The position numbers and the translations under genes were made by a program. From JBAZCO01 sp041654915 (GTDB lineage: Bacteria; Bacillota; Clostridia; Christensenellales; DTU072): DNA of 19,149 nt. The notes under the pieces were generated by a model. It saw only the letters and a list, made by a program, of their open reading frames with translations, made no database searches and was not told the origin of the DNA. Every line of letters begins with the position of its first letter. Position 1 is the first letter of the stretch. The DNA lies in the NCBI GenBank assembly GCA_041654915.1, contig JBAZCO010000022.1:1-19149 (forward strand), in the 5' to 3' direction. Positions 1 to 7,548 of this stretch are shown in pieces.

Positions 1-2
1 GT

Positions 3-33
3 GTATTATCTAGCAAAAAGATAATACTTTTTT
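3..33 (+). terminator. Rho-independent terminator of a gene left of the window
   Basis: A perfect 9-bp inverted repeat (GTATTATCT / AGATAATAC) with a 7-base loop is followed directly by six T residues on the plus strand. This is the standard intrinsic terminator layout, although the stem is AT-rich. It most likely ends a plus-strand gene whose coding part lies before position 1, converging on nth. Confidence 0.75.
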
Positions 34-95
34 GAAAATTCAATATATTATCCCCGTTTGCATTTAAATATCTGTGTTGATGTGATTGGATAATA

Positions 96-728
96 TTATT
101 TATTCTCTTTTTCGTTATAGTATCCGCAATAAGGTTTAATTAAACACTCGGGGCAGTTGGGTTTTTGCGACTTGCAAATATATCTGCCGTGAAATATTAA
201 ATAGTGGTGCAAAGAGTTCCAATATTTTTCCTCGTACAACTCTTTAAGCTCCCTCTCCACTTTATCGGGATTGTTGCCGCTAGCAAGCCCTATCCTTTTT
301 GACACTCTAAACACATGGGTATCAACGGGCATTGCGGGTATATCAAACGCTACGGCAAGCACAACGGATGCGGTTTTTCGTCCCACCCCTGCAAGAGCGG
401 TGAGTTTATCAAAATCTTTTGGTACTTCCCCTTGATATTTTTCCGCCAACTCCCGTGACATAGAAAGTATATTTTTGCCCTTGTTGTTGTAAAAGCCGCA
501 ACTATATATGTATGGGATTAACTCCTCTAAAGTTAAGGCGGCAAAAGCCTCGGCAGTATTATAAACTTTAAATAGTTTTTCTGTTGCCATATTCACCCGT
601 TTATCTGTACATTGTGCACTAAGTATTACTGCTACCAACAATTCAAACGGGGTAGAAAAATCAAGCTCGCATCCTGCGTTGGGGTGCATTGATTGCAGTG
701 CATTAAAAACTTCTCTGTTGTGTTTCAT
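96..728 (-). CDS. nth: Endonuclease III (DNA glycosylase/AP lyase)
   Basis: Base-excision repair enzyme that removes oxidised pyrimidines and cuts the abasic site. At 210 residues it has the usual family length. The helix-hairpin-helix is visible around residues 109-121 (LTALAGVGRKTA) with the catalytic lysine at K118, followed by the VDTHVFRV segment carrying the catalytic aspartate D136. The C-terminus has the four-cysteine [4Fe-4S] loop C185-x6-C192-x2-C195-x5-C201 in canonical spacing. The start at 728 gives the expected N-terminus, but no clear Shine-Dalgarno precedes it. The gene lies 81 bases downstream of the DUF3343 gene on the same strand and may be read from the same promoter. The identification is firm. 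Confidence 0.97.
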   Translation of the reverse strand: MKHNREVFNALQSMHPNAGCELDFSTPFELLVAVILSAQCTDKRVNMATEKLFKVYNTAEAFAALTLEELIPYIYSCGFYNNKGKNILSMSRELAEKYQGEVPKDFDKLTALAGVGRKTASVVLAVAFDIPAMPVDTHVFRVSKRIGLASGNNPDKVERELKELYEEKYWNSLHHYLIFHGRYICKSQKPNCPECLIKPYCGYYNEKENK

Positions 729-809
729 AAAATTATTATCGCAAAAAAAATCACTTTAGGCAAGCGATAGCGGCAAATACACTCAAAATGCAGATAAATA
801 ATAAGTATT

Positions 810-1028
810 TTATCTAAGGTAAAACCCTATTAAAGTTTTAAGGCGGAGCAAGCGTATAATCTCCTCGGCGGTATGCCTAAAGCAAGCGTTAAAAGCTACA
901 CTAAGCCCGCACCCCTTCCCAATGCGCTTTGGGGTGTCTAGAACAACGGCGGCTATCCGTCTTTCATTTAGAGCGTTATATAATCGCAGAGCTTCACTGC
1001 GTGATGAAAATGCGGCAAGAATATCCAT
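810..1028 (-). CDS. DUF3343 protein, putative Se/S carrier-like
   Basis: Small 72-residue protein matching the DUF3343 pattern: an N-terminal beta strand (MDILAAFSSRSEALRL), a helix, and the conserved P-x-x-x-G-x-GCGLSV segment with one cysteine at about residue 40 and another (C49) nearby. Members are thought to carry persulfide or selenide sulfur and often sit beside cysteine desulfurases or yedF/selD genes; this role is inferred from family and context, not proven. A strong site, AAGGAG repeated twice just upstream, supports the start at 1028. It is divergent from the desulfurase-like gene at 1088, with only 59 bases between the start codons. Confidence 0.8.
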   Translation of the reverse strand: MDILAAFSSRSEALRLYNALNERRIAAVVLDTPKRIGKGCGLSVAFNACFRHTAEEIIRLLRLKTLIGFYLR

Positions 1029-1082
1029 ATCTCCTTAGTACTCCTTAAAAAAGTCTAATCGTAACTTCTCAATAATACATTA

Positions 1083-1111
1083 ATATTATGAAAACCAAAT
1101 TATTGTGTAAA
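1083..1111 (-). promoter_or_regulatory. Candidate promoter for the DUF3343-nth unit
   Basis: On the minus strand TTTACA (1111-1106) and TAATAT (1088-1083) are 17 bases apart, a sigma-A-like arrangement. It overlaps the start codon of the divergent desulfurase-like gene, so the two transcription starts could exclude each other. This rests on pattern only. Confidence 0.4.
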
Positions 1112-2218
1112 AGTACATATTTAGATAATGCTGCCACTAGCCGCTATAAACCCCGTGCGGTTATAAGAGCGGTTAACAAGCATTTGAAACATTCGGCAAA
1201 CCCCGGGCGGGGAGGACACAGGGATAGCATATCGGCAGGATTGACGCTAGAGCTGGCACGAGAACAGATACGGCGCTTGGTTGGCGAGGGGGAAGTGATA
1301 CTCACAAAAAGTTGTACCGAGGCGCTAAATATCGCAATATTTGGCATAGAGCCAAAAGGAGAGGTCATTACAAGCGTATTTGAGCATAACAGCGTACTTC
1401 GCCCCCTCTATCATTTGAGTGAGAAAAAGCAAATTAGGCTGAAATTTGTAAAACCTTTTTCCAACATAATAACCGCAAAAGAGGTATCCAAATTGATAAC
1501 AGAGGATACCTCATTAATCGTTTTGGGGGAAATGAGCAATGTGACGGGAGCATTGCACGAGGTAGCGGAGATTGGTATGCTTGCAAGAGAAAAAAGCATA
1601 GTGACAATAATAGATGCGGCGCAATCTCTAGGGCACACCAGCAGCGACTATACGAATATGGATATTATAGCGGCAAGCGGGCATAAGGGGTTACACTCTC
1701 CGCAAGGCACGGGTTTTTTATTCTTTAGGGAAAACATTAAGCTGCAGCCTCTAATTTACGGCGGCACGGGTACAAAAAGCAAAATGACTAAGCAGCCGCT
1801 AGAGCCGCCCGAGGCATTTGAAAGCGGAACGGTAAACACCTTGGGGTTTGCAGGGCTTGCAGCGGGAATTGAGTGGAGTTTGGCGCATCAAAAAAAGATA
1901 AATGCAAAAATCCACACCCTATCCCGTTTATTAATTGAAAATTTGCGTAAAGTAAATGGGGTCGCATTGTATACAGATAATTATAATGGGGTGGTAAGTT
2001 TTAATTTGAAAAATATGCCCTCCACAGAGGTCGCCTCAAAGCTAGATGCCGACTACGGCATAGCGGTAAGGAGCGGCTTACATTGCGCCCCGCTTGCGCA
2101 TAGGCATTTGGGAACAATTTCTCAAGGGACGGTGCGTGCAAGCGTGGGATATAACAATACGGCAAGCGACATATACAAATTAGTAAATGCGATAGATATT
2201 ATTGCCAAAGGCAAGTAA
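1088..2218 (+). CDS. Cysteine desulfurase-like class V aminotransferase
   Basis: PLP enzyme of 376 residues that probably takes sulfur (or selenium) from cysteine as an enzyme-bound persulfide. Visible features: YLDNAATSRYKP at residues 11-22; H100 in the VFEHNS segment; D176 of IDAAQS, which contacts the PLP ring; the Schiff-base lysine K200 in ASGHKGLHSPQG; and the active-site cysteine C333 in RSGLHCAPLAH, the group II (SufS/CsdA-like) arrangement. It resembles the stand-alone clostridial desulfurase family (TIGR01977-like) rather than IscS. There is no scaffold gene (iscU/sufU) next to it; the divergent DUF3343 gene is a plausible sulfur acceptor. No Shine-Dalgarno precedes the ATG, and an in-frame stop at 1073-1075 rules out a longer protein. 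Confidence 0.9.
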   Translation: MKTKLLCKSTYLDNAATSRYKPRAVIRAVNKHLKHSANPGRGGHRDSISAGLTLELAREQIRRLVGEGEVILTKSCTEALNIAIFGIEPKGEVITSVFEHNSVLRPLYHLSEKKQIRLKFVKPFSNIITAKEVSKLITEDTSLIVLGEMSNVTGALHEVAEIGMLAREKSIVTIIDAAQSLGHTSSDYTNMDIIAASGHKGLHSPQGTGFLFFRENIKLQPLIYGGTGTKSKMTKQPLEPPEAFESGTVNTLGFAGLAAGIEWSLAHQKKINAKIHTLSRLLIENLRKVNGVALYTDNYNGVVSFNLKNMPSTEVASKLDADYGIAVRSGLHCAPLAHRHLGTISQGTVRASVGYNNTASDIYKLVNAIDIIAKGK

Positions 2219-2233
2219 CAGTAAAATATTGCA

Positions 2234-2274
2234 CTTTAAAACAGCAAGACACAAATAATATTAATGTTTTAAAG
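2234..2274. terminator. Possible shared terminator between convergent genes
   Basis: A perfect 10-bp inverted repeat (CTTTAAAACA / TGTTTTAAAG) with a 21-base loop fills most of the 57 bases between the convergent desulfurase-like and RluA-family genes. The stem is AT-rich and no T-run follows it, so a terminator role rests mainly on its position. Confidence 0.35.
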
Positions 2275-2275
2275 A

Positions 2276-2980
2276 TTATAATATTGATGGAATAGAAAAC
2301 ATTTTCCAAGGTATTTCGTCCGTTGGCGGCTCTACCCTAAACAACATAATCTCCCTTGTTATTGGGTGAGGAAAGCGGAGTTCTGCCGCCCAAAGCGCTA
2401 GGTTGTAACCAACGGGCATTTTTTCGCCCCCGTACTTTCTATCCCCAAAAATAGGTGTGCCAATAGAGGAAAGCTGTACCCTAGCTTGATGACTTCTCCC
2501 TGTTATAAGATTTATTTCTAACAGCGCAAGCGGGGGCTGCTCAGATAGCACCTTGTATTCAAGCACGGCAAGCTTTGCGCCGTCGGTTGCCATTGGCACT
2601 TTATAAACTTCGTTTTTTTCCGCATTTTTATAAAGCATATCCCTAAGCTCGGCTCGTCTTTCCTTGGGTGTACCAATAGTGACAGCGTAATACTTTTTTT
2701 CAAAAGCGCCTGCTCGCATACTTTCTGCAAGCCGTGATGCAGCTTTACTTGTTTTTGCGTATACTATAACTCCGCCCGTGGGTCTGTCCAAGCGGTGAAC
2801 AAGCCCCAAATACGCCTCGCCCGCCTTGTCGTAAGTCTTTATAAGATATTCCTTTAGCAGGTCTAAAAGGTTTTTATCTCCCGTACTGTCTGGACAAACC
2901 GCTATATTTTGCGGTTTTACCACGACAAGCAAGTGATTATCCTCGTAAGCAATGTTGATATCCTCAAAAGTAATGTTCAT
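2276..2980 (-). CDS. RluA-family RNA pseudouridine synthase
   Basis: Isomerises uridine to pseudouridine in rRNA or tRNA. The catalytic motif HRLDRPTGGVIVYAKT covers residues 62-77 with the nucleophile D65. The second family motif, GRSHQARVQLSSIGTPIFGD, covers 161-180. At 234 residues it lacks an N-terminal S4 domain, so it resembles the short RluA type rather than RluC/RluD; the target base cannot be told from sequence. GAGGT precedes the ATG and overlaps the stop region of the methyltransferase gene 7 bases upstream (TTTTGAGGTATATATG), so translation is probably coupled. It is the last gene of the unit that begins with the regulator at 6610. Confidence 0.93.
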   Translation of the reverse strand: MNITFEDINIAYEDNHLLVVVKPQNIAVCPDSTGDKNLLDLLKEYLIKTYDKAGEAYLGLVHRLDRPTGGVIVYAKTSKAASRLAESMRAGAFEKKYYAVTIGTPKERRAELRDMLYKNAEKNEVYKVPMATDGAKLAVLEYKVLSEQPPLALLEINLITGRSHQARVQLSSIGTPIFGDRKYGGEKMPVGYNLALWAAELRFPHPITREIMLFRVEPPTDEIPWKMFSIPSIL

Positions 2981-2987
2981 ATATACC

Positions 2988-3836
2988 TCAAAATGTGATT
3001 AATGCGCTTGTACCCGAGGGAAGTATTACCCCTTGGGTGTTTGTGGGCAGTCCTATTTCATAAGCGGTTGATTGGTGGGGAATATCGTAAAAAGCAAGAT
3101 TTAGTATATTCCTCATCACAGTTGGCTGCAACCCCGCTGTGTAGCTATTTACAAGATAAAATAACGGGCTAGGTGATAACAACTTGCGGGTTAAGTGAAC
3201 AAAATTGTTTATTTTGTCTTCCAATTTCCACATTTCCCCTTTTGTTCCTCTGCCAAAGCTTGGCGGGTCCATAATGATACCGTCATAGGTTTTGCCCCGT
3301 CTTATCTCCCTTTCCACAAACTTTTCACAGTCCTCAATTATGTAGCGAATAGGCGCATCTTTAAGGTTGGACAGCGCCGCATTTTTACCTGCCCTTTCGC
3401 ACATTGCCCGTGCCGAATCCACATGGCATACCTTAGCGCCTGCCGCCGCAGCTGCCAGCGTTGCGCCGCCCGTATAGGCAAAGAGGTTGAGTACATTTGC
3501 TTGCCGCCCCGCCTCACCAATCAGACGGATTATCCTATCCCAATTGGTAGCCTGCTCGGGAAAAACACCCGTGTGCTTAAACTTCATAAGCTTTAGCGCA
3601 AACTTCAAACTCCGCCACGACACATAAAATTCCTCTGGCACAGGTTTGAGAACAGTCCAATCACCCCGTTCATAAACAGCATTTAGGTCGGGATATTCCC
3701 TAAGCGGAAAGGGTGAGCGCCAAATAATTTGCGGGTCGGGGCGTAGCAGTACAACGCCGCCAAAATCTTCTAGTTTATATCCATCGCCGGAGGCAATAAC
3801 TCTATAATCTTTCCATTCGGAATTATAGTTAATCAT
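2988..3836 (-). CDS. Class I SAM-dependent methyltransferase, RlmI/RlmK-like (COG1092 type)
   Basis: Probable rRNA (cytosine/guanine) methyltransferase of 282 residues. The first ~75 residues form a strand-rich segment (GYKLEDFGGVVLLRPDPQIIW) that is shorter than the PUA domain of E. coli RlmI. The Rossmann-fold part begins with motif I at 116-124 (NLFAYTGGA), continues with D140 at the end of strand 2 and the catalytic motif IV DPPSF at 190-194. The stop codon of the regulator gene lies 2 bases before this ATG (TAAGAATG) and there is no strong Shine-Dalgarno, which points to translational coupling. The downstream neighbour is another RNA-modification enzyme. Fold and chemistry are clear; the substrate nucleotide is not. 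Confidence 0.88.
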   Translation of the reverse strand: MINYNSEWKDYRVIASGDGYKLEDFGGVVLLRPDPQIIWRSPFPLREYPDLNAVYERGDWTVLKPVPEEFYVSWRSLKFALKLMKFKHTGVFPEQATNWDRIIRLIGEAGRQANVLNLFAYTGGATLAAAAAGAKVCHVDSARAMCERAGKNAALSNLKDAPIRYIIEDCEKFVEREIRRGKTYDGIIMDPPSFGRGTKGEMWKLEDKINNFVHLTRKLLSPSPLFYLVNSYTAGLQPTVMRNILNLAFYDIPHQSTAYEIGLPTNTQGVILPSGTSALITF

Positions 3837-3838
3837 TC

Positions 3839-6610
3839 TTAGCGCACCACGCTGATATGTTCATCAAGCTCCGCCATCATAGCGGTATAGTCATTTTGCC
3901 TGTCAATCATATTGAGAGAGGATAAAAACCGCTTTGCCTCCAAATATTCACCCGCCTTTGCCAAAGACCTTATGAGTTTTAGCAAGTTAATAATCATATC
4001 TTGTTTTATACTTTTGCGTTCGTCATTAAAGTCGCTGTACTGCAAGTCCAAAGCAAAGTCGTTTTTGTATACCTTTAGCATACGATTGATAATATCCACT
4101 CTTTGTTGCAGCGAAGTTTCCCCCGTAAGTTTTTCTTTAAGTTCACAGTAAACATTATAGTCACTATCCAAACTTTTCACGGTGAGCGCATATTTGGAGT
4201 TAATATAATCAAGCGAAAACTCTATATTGTGTGCGGCAAGCGTTTTTCTTATTATATTATTGGTTGTTTTCAAGTTATTAATAGCTGACTCGTTAAGATA
4301 ATCTTTCCACATAAGGTCGATTATTAAGTTTCGGTCTATGCCGTTGCCCTTTGCGAGGAGATAGTGAAAAAACAAGTCCTTGCTTTTTCTTGTCTTCCAT
4401 TGAATTTCCTTGCCGCCAACAGATGCGGTAACATCGCCAAACATTGTCACCTTGAGGTTGTTGGTTACCACCTTTGAGTTTTGTTTTTTGAGGAGTGCCG
4501 AGTCAATTACTGCCATATACTCCGACTCAATATCGTGTTGTTTTGCAAAGGATATCAAGCCATTAAATATATCGTGGTAATAGTCTACCACCAACATTTG
4601 CATACCGTATTGGTAGGATGAGCGCAAGATATTCCTCACAAGTGTAGGCGCATCTTTCAAGTCCTTTTTGGTTAGCATATAGTCTGTTGCAATTGCCATA
4701 CCCAGCAACCAATTGGTGGTGCGTGACTTGCTTGACTGCACACACTTTGTTGCATATTGGTATGCCTTTTCACTATCACCAAGTTTAAGCCAACAAAAAC
4801 TTAATGCAAGTTGCAGCATATTAGTGTACTGCGGATAAAATGACTCGCAGTATTTAAGATAGATATGGGCAACCTCTTTGGCATAGTTGGGGTCCTTATA
4901 TTTAGCATACACGATACAGCGCTGACCAATATTGTAAAATTTTATGCTGATATTTTCCTTATCCAACCGCACTGCTGTATCGTACTTTTCAAGCGCCTCA
5001 TCAATCTTGCCATAGTATAAGTCCACCATACCCAATGTGCAATACAACAAGCTTATATCTTTGGTAATATCGTTTTCCAAAGCAAAATCTAGCGCCTCTT
5101 TTGCGTGCTTTTCTGTCGCCTCAATTTCGCCGTCGTAGTATCTAAACGCAAGCAGGTTGTGGGGTATCACATACCATTTGAAGTGGTTTTTTATAATGTG
5201 AGTAAGCTCCATAGCCCGCCTATAATTGCCCGCATCAAAATACGCATTGGCAAGCCCCTCTACACCCTTTATGTATAAAAAAGAGTCGCTTGCTTTTTCT
5301 CTATGTAGGCAACGCTCAATCTCGGCTATCGTAATTCCCAAATCCTTGCGGTAAGGAAGTAAGGATATAATAAAGTCGTCCGTATAGTCTGGATAAACTT
5401 CACGACTTCTACCAATAACATCTGTCACTCTGTCAGCATAGACCGAGATGTCCAAAGAGAGCCTGCTTGTCATTTTTATCAAGCGATTAATCGATATAAG
5501 TTCTAGAAGTATTTCATTATTATCCCTAAAATAATCGGGCAAATCATCCAAAAACTCTTTTGCTGTCTTATGGTCGCCACGGGCATCACTAAGTATAGCA
5601 TAAAAGAGCGAATAATTCTTTTTACTCTTGTTGGGCTTGAATGGCATTGTGATATTAGCCTTTGCAAAATCACCCATTTGCATCAAGCAATATGCTTGGG
5701 TAAGGGCGGCTTTGGCGCATTTGTCCACCATATCATAGTCATCAAGCTCTAGATAGTAGGTAGTTGCCAAAACATAGTCATTTAGGGTAAAAGCGTGGTC
5801 GGCATACCGTCTTTTTGCAGGTATTTTGCTGCGCTCGGCATTTAAAAGCGAATATCTGTCCTTAAGCGTAAGCAAATAATTTTTAAGTAGTGTGTTTGGT
5901 CTAAAAAACTTGCCGTCACGGGTGGAAACATAGTTATCTTTTTTGTTAAGATAATACAAAAGCTCCACCCCTTTGGGGTAAAAATCCCTTACAAAATCAA
6001 TATCCACCTCAACAATATCGCTAATATAGGTTAAAAACGCCTTATCTTCCTCGGTGATATCGCTAAGCAATTCTTCAAAATCGGGGTTGGCACGGCGAGG
6101 AAGTAGAGTATATTCGTCAATAAGTTTGGGGTAGAGCGGCTCAAACTTGGTATAGTCAAAGTCAATATATTCGTCGCTAGATACAACAATTTTAAGGTTG
6201 GACGGACAATGTTTGATTAGACGTTCCAATAAAGCTAGGTCGAAATTTTGGGGCAACCGCTCCATTCTCTCAAACACCATAAGGCAATTGCCTTTTATTT
6301 TAGATATATAGTCAAGCACCGCAGTGATTATCACATTATCGCCGTTAAACTCCGAACGGCAATATAATAGCTGATGCAGTTTGTTTTTTAGCACATCATC
6401 CTCTGTAATGATTTGGTCTATTAGGCAATATGTAAACATATCTATACCGCCCGCAACAGCATTAAACCAAAACACCGTGCGATATCTTGAGGAAAGCTCG
6501 GTTAAAAATTGAGTCTTTCCCGTACCCGGGGGGGCAAAAAGCATAACGGCAGAAGTGTTGTTTGCCATTATTTCATTTATTAGCGTATTTGTGTTAATTT
6601 CAAACTTCAT
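3839..6610 (-). CDS. MalT-like ATPase/TPR regulator with C-terminal SARP-type winged helix and BTAD
   Basis: Large signal-integrating transcription regulator (923 residues). The N-terminus is a STAND-type NTPase: Walker A APPGTGKT at 26-33, a Walker B-like strand CLMVFERME at 109-117 and a sensor-like IVVSSDE at 141-147. From about 270 to 700 helix pairs typical of TPR arrays follow (for example ALEKYDTAVRLDKENISIKFYNIG). Residues ~719-815 form an OmpR/SARP-like winged helix (LKVTMFGDVTASVGGKEIQW, then RKSKDLFFHYLLAKGNGIDRN), and ~816-920 is a BTAD-like helical domain. LuxR/MalT proteins carry a LuxR helix-turn-helix here instead. GAGGT precedes the ATG, and a consensus-like promoter lies 78 bases upstream. 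It is divergent from two small genes, its probable targets, and leads an operon with two RNA-modification genes. The effector is unknown. Confidence 0.85.
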   Translation of the reverse strand: MKFEINTNTLINEIMANNTSAVMLFAPPGTGKTQFLTELSSRYRTVFWFNAVAGGIDMFTYCLIDQIITEDDVLKNKLHQLLYCRSEFNGDNVIITAVLDYISKIKGNCLMVFERMERLPQNFDLALLERLIKHCPSNLKIVVSSDEYIDFDYTKFEPLYPKLIDEYTLLPRRANPDFEELLSDITEEDKAFLTYISDIVEVDIDFVRDFYPKGVELLYYLNKKDNYVSTRDGKFFRPNTLLKNYLLTLKDRYSLLNAERSKIPAKRRYADHAFTLNDYVLATTYYLELDDYDMVDKCAKAALTQAYCLMQMGDFAKANITMPFKPNKSKKNYSLFYAILSDARGDHKTAKEFLDDLPDYFRDNNEILLELISINRLIKMTSRLSLDISVYADRVTDVIGRSREVYPDYTDDFIISLLPYRKDLGITIAEIERCLHREKASDSFLYIKGVEGLANAYFDAGNYRRAMELTHIIKNHFKWYVIPHNLLAFRYYDGEIEATEKHAKEALDFALENDITKDISLLYCTLGMVDLYYGKIDEALEKYDTAVRLDKENISIKFYNIGQRCIVYAKYKDPNYAKEVAHIYLKYCESFYPQYTNMLQLALSFCWLKLGDSEKAYQYATKCVQSSKSRTTNWLLGMAIATDYMLTKKDLKDAPTLVRNILRSSYQYGMQMLVVDYYHDIFNGLISFAKQHDIESEYMAVIDSALLKKQNSKVVTNNLKVTMFGDVTASVGGKEIQWKTRKSKDLFFHYLLAKGNGIDRNLIIDLMWKDYLNESAINNLKTTNNIIRKTLAAHNIEFSLDYINSKYALTVKSLDSDYNVYCELKEKLTGETSLQQRVDIINRMLKVYKNDFALDLQYSDFNDERKSIKQDMIINLLKLIRSLAKAGEYLEAKRFLSSLNMIDRQNDYTAMMAELDEHISVVR

Positions 6611-6646
6611 ATGTACCTCATTTTATCCACTCTTAACAGTTGTTTA

Positions 6647-6664
6647 GAGCTTATAGAGAAGCTC
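6647..6664 (-). repeat. Inverted repeat in the 5' leader of the regulator gene
   Basis: GAGCTT and AAGCTC form a perfect 6-bp stem with a 6-base loop, between the predicted transcription start and the Shine-Dalgarno of the regulator. It could be a small leader hairpin or an operator half-site pair; no T-run follows. Confidence 0.35.
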
Positions 6665-6687
6665 CCATAATAATCAACAGTAAAAAT

Positions 6688-6716
6688 ATTGTAAATTATT
6701 AGTAAATTAAAGTCAA
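6688..6716 (-). promoter_or_regulatory. Sigma-A-type promoter of the regulator operon
   Basis: On the minus strand TTGACT (6716-6711) and TACAAT (6693-6688) are spaced by 17 bases, a close match to consensus. The predicted start gives a leader of about 70 bases. This suggests the regulator operon has good basal transcription. Confidence 0.7.
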
Positions 6717-6749
6717 GCGAATTGGCGCACTATAAGCATTTTGGCATTA

Positions 6750-6761
6750 TTTTGCGCAAAA
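6750..6761. promoter_or_regulatory. 12-bp palindrome, candidate operator
   Basis: TTTTGCGCAAAA is a perfect palindrome in the middle of the divergent 6611-6839 region, with a related half (TGCGAAA) a few bases to the right. It lies 34 bases upstream of the regulator's -35 element and about 80 bases before the first small gene. Binding is unproven. Confidence 0.35.
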
Positions 6762-6839
6762 GATGCGAAACTTTTACCCGCTTTGCTCATAGAATAGCAA
6801 TGTAAACCAAGTTAAGCACAAAATAAGGAGCTTGTTTTT

Positions 6840-7094
6840 ATGGATATAAACGCATACATAAAGCGAAAAAGTGCCAAAGTCCGTCCCCAAACCACCGAGG
6901 AAGCCATTCAAAAGTACGGCAGTTTGAGTGAGGAACAGCTTATGAATGAGATGTTTACGCTTGCAGCTGAGGAGCGGCAACGAGGAGATTTGACAAACGA
7001 AAAATTGGATGATTTTTATAACCAAGCAAAAGGAATGCTCACCCCCGAACAAGCAGAGCGGATGAAAGAGCTTATTTTGCAACTCAAAAAATAA
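6840..7094 (+). CDS. Small charged helical protein, function unknown
   Basis: 84 residues, no recognised family. The first part (MDINAYIKRKSAKVRPQTTE) is basic; the remainder is rich in Glu, Gln and Lys and should be helical, ending in TPEQAERMKELILQLKK. No signal peptide, membrane segment or cysteine is present. A clear AAGGAG ends 9 bases before the ATG. The next gene follows after 28 bases with its own site, so the two are probably one transcript. No convincing -35 element lies before it (only TAGAAT near 6790 as a -10), which would suit a promoter needing an activator; the divergent regulator is the obvious candidate. That link is inference. Confidence 0.75.
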   Translation: MDINAYIKRKSAKVRPQTTEEAIQKYGSLSEEQLMNEMFTLAAEERQRGDLTNEKLDDFYNQAKGMLTPEQAERMKELILQLKK

Positions 7095-7122
7095 AGTTAA
7101 AAGAGGGTAAAGAGGTAAAATT

Positions 7123-7548
7123 ATGATAGGCAACAACAATTTGATGACATTTTTGCCGCTGCTGATGTCAGGAATGGGGAATAACAGCCAACAGAGCAAC
7201 ATAGCCGAAATGCTAATGAAAATGCAAGGAGGCGGTATGCCAAGCGGTCAAGGCGGTATGCCAGGCGGAATGTATGGTCAAGGCGGTATGCCGGGCGGAA
7301 TGTATGGTCAAGGCGGTATGCCAAACGGAATGGGTGGACAAAGCGGAACGCAAGGGGGAGTGGACAACAACAATATGATGACAATGATGAACCTAATGAA
7401 TATGATGAATTCAAATAAAAAGGCTCATCCTGCCGCAAAGCCAAGTAATACTCCGCCCTATTTTGACACAATAGGCAACATACTGCCGCAAAATATGATA
7501 GAAATACTTAGCACAATGCTGCACAACAACACCAAGCAGGGGCATTAA
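7123..7548 (+). CDS. Gly/Met-rich repeat protein, function unknown
   Basis: 141 residues, 23 of them methionine. There are three parts: a short hydrophobic start (residues ~7-18, LMTFLPLLMSGM); a central Gly-Met-rich repeat region with unit GGMPGGMYGQ at about 37-75; and a second Met-rich stretch (NNNMMTMMNLMNMMN) followed by a Pro-rich linker and an amphipathic tail (IGNILPQNMIEILSTMLHNN). No signal peptide cleavage site or cysteine is evident. AGAGGT lies 6 bases before the ATG. Such composition occurs in coat, scaffold, metal-binding or condensate-forming proteins, but nothing here decides between them. It shares a likely transcript with the upstream 84-residue gene and is divergent from the large regulator. 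Confidence 0.78.
   Translation: MIGNNNLMTFLPLLMSGMGNNSQQSNIAEMLMKMQGGGMPSGQGGMPGGMYGQGGMPGGMYGQGGMPNGMGGQSGTQGGVDNNNMMTMMNLMNMMNSNKKAHPAAKPSNTPPYFDTIGNILPQNMIEILSTMLHNNTKQGH
7231..7341 (+). repeat. 30-bp in-frame tandem repeat within the Met-rich gene
   Basis: Units starting GGCGGTATGCC begin at 7231 (shortened to 21 bp), 7252, 7282 and 7312 (30 bp each). The two central units differ at one base (third position of Pro codon CCA/CCG), so the expansion is recent. All lengths are multiples of three and keep the reading frame. Confidence 0.9.

Noticed and set aside
3195..3596. 133-residue plus-strand frame opposite the methyltransferase
   Set aside because: It is the shadow of motif-bearing coding sequence; no recognisable domain or start site.
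3839..6610. LuxR-type (true MalT) regulator
   Set aside because: The C-terminus shows a SARP/OmpR-like winged helix with a BTAD-like helical tail, not a LuxR helix-turn-helix.
6774..7471. Minus-strand frames of 142 and 116 residues over the two small plus-strand genes
   Set aside because: The repetitive LAYRLDHTF pattern is only the antisense of the Gly/Met repeat, and the plus-strand genes have good ribosome binding sites while these do not.
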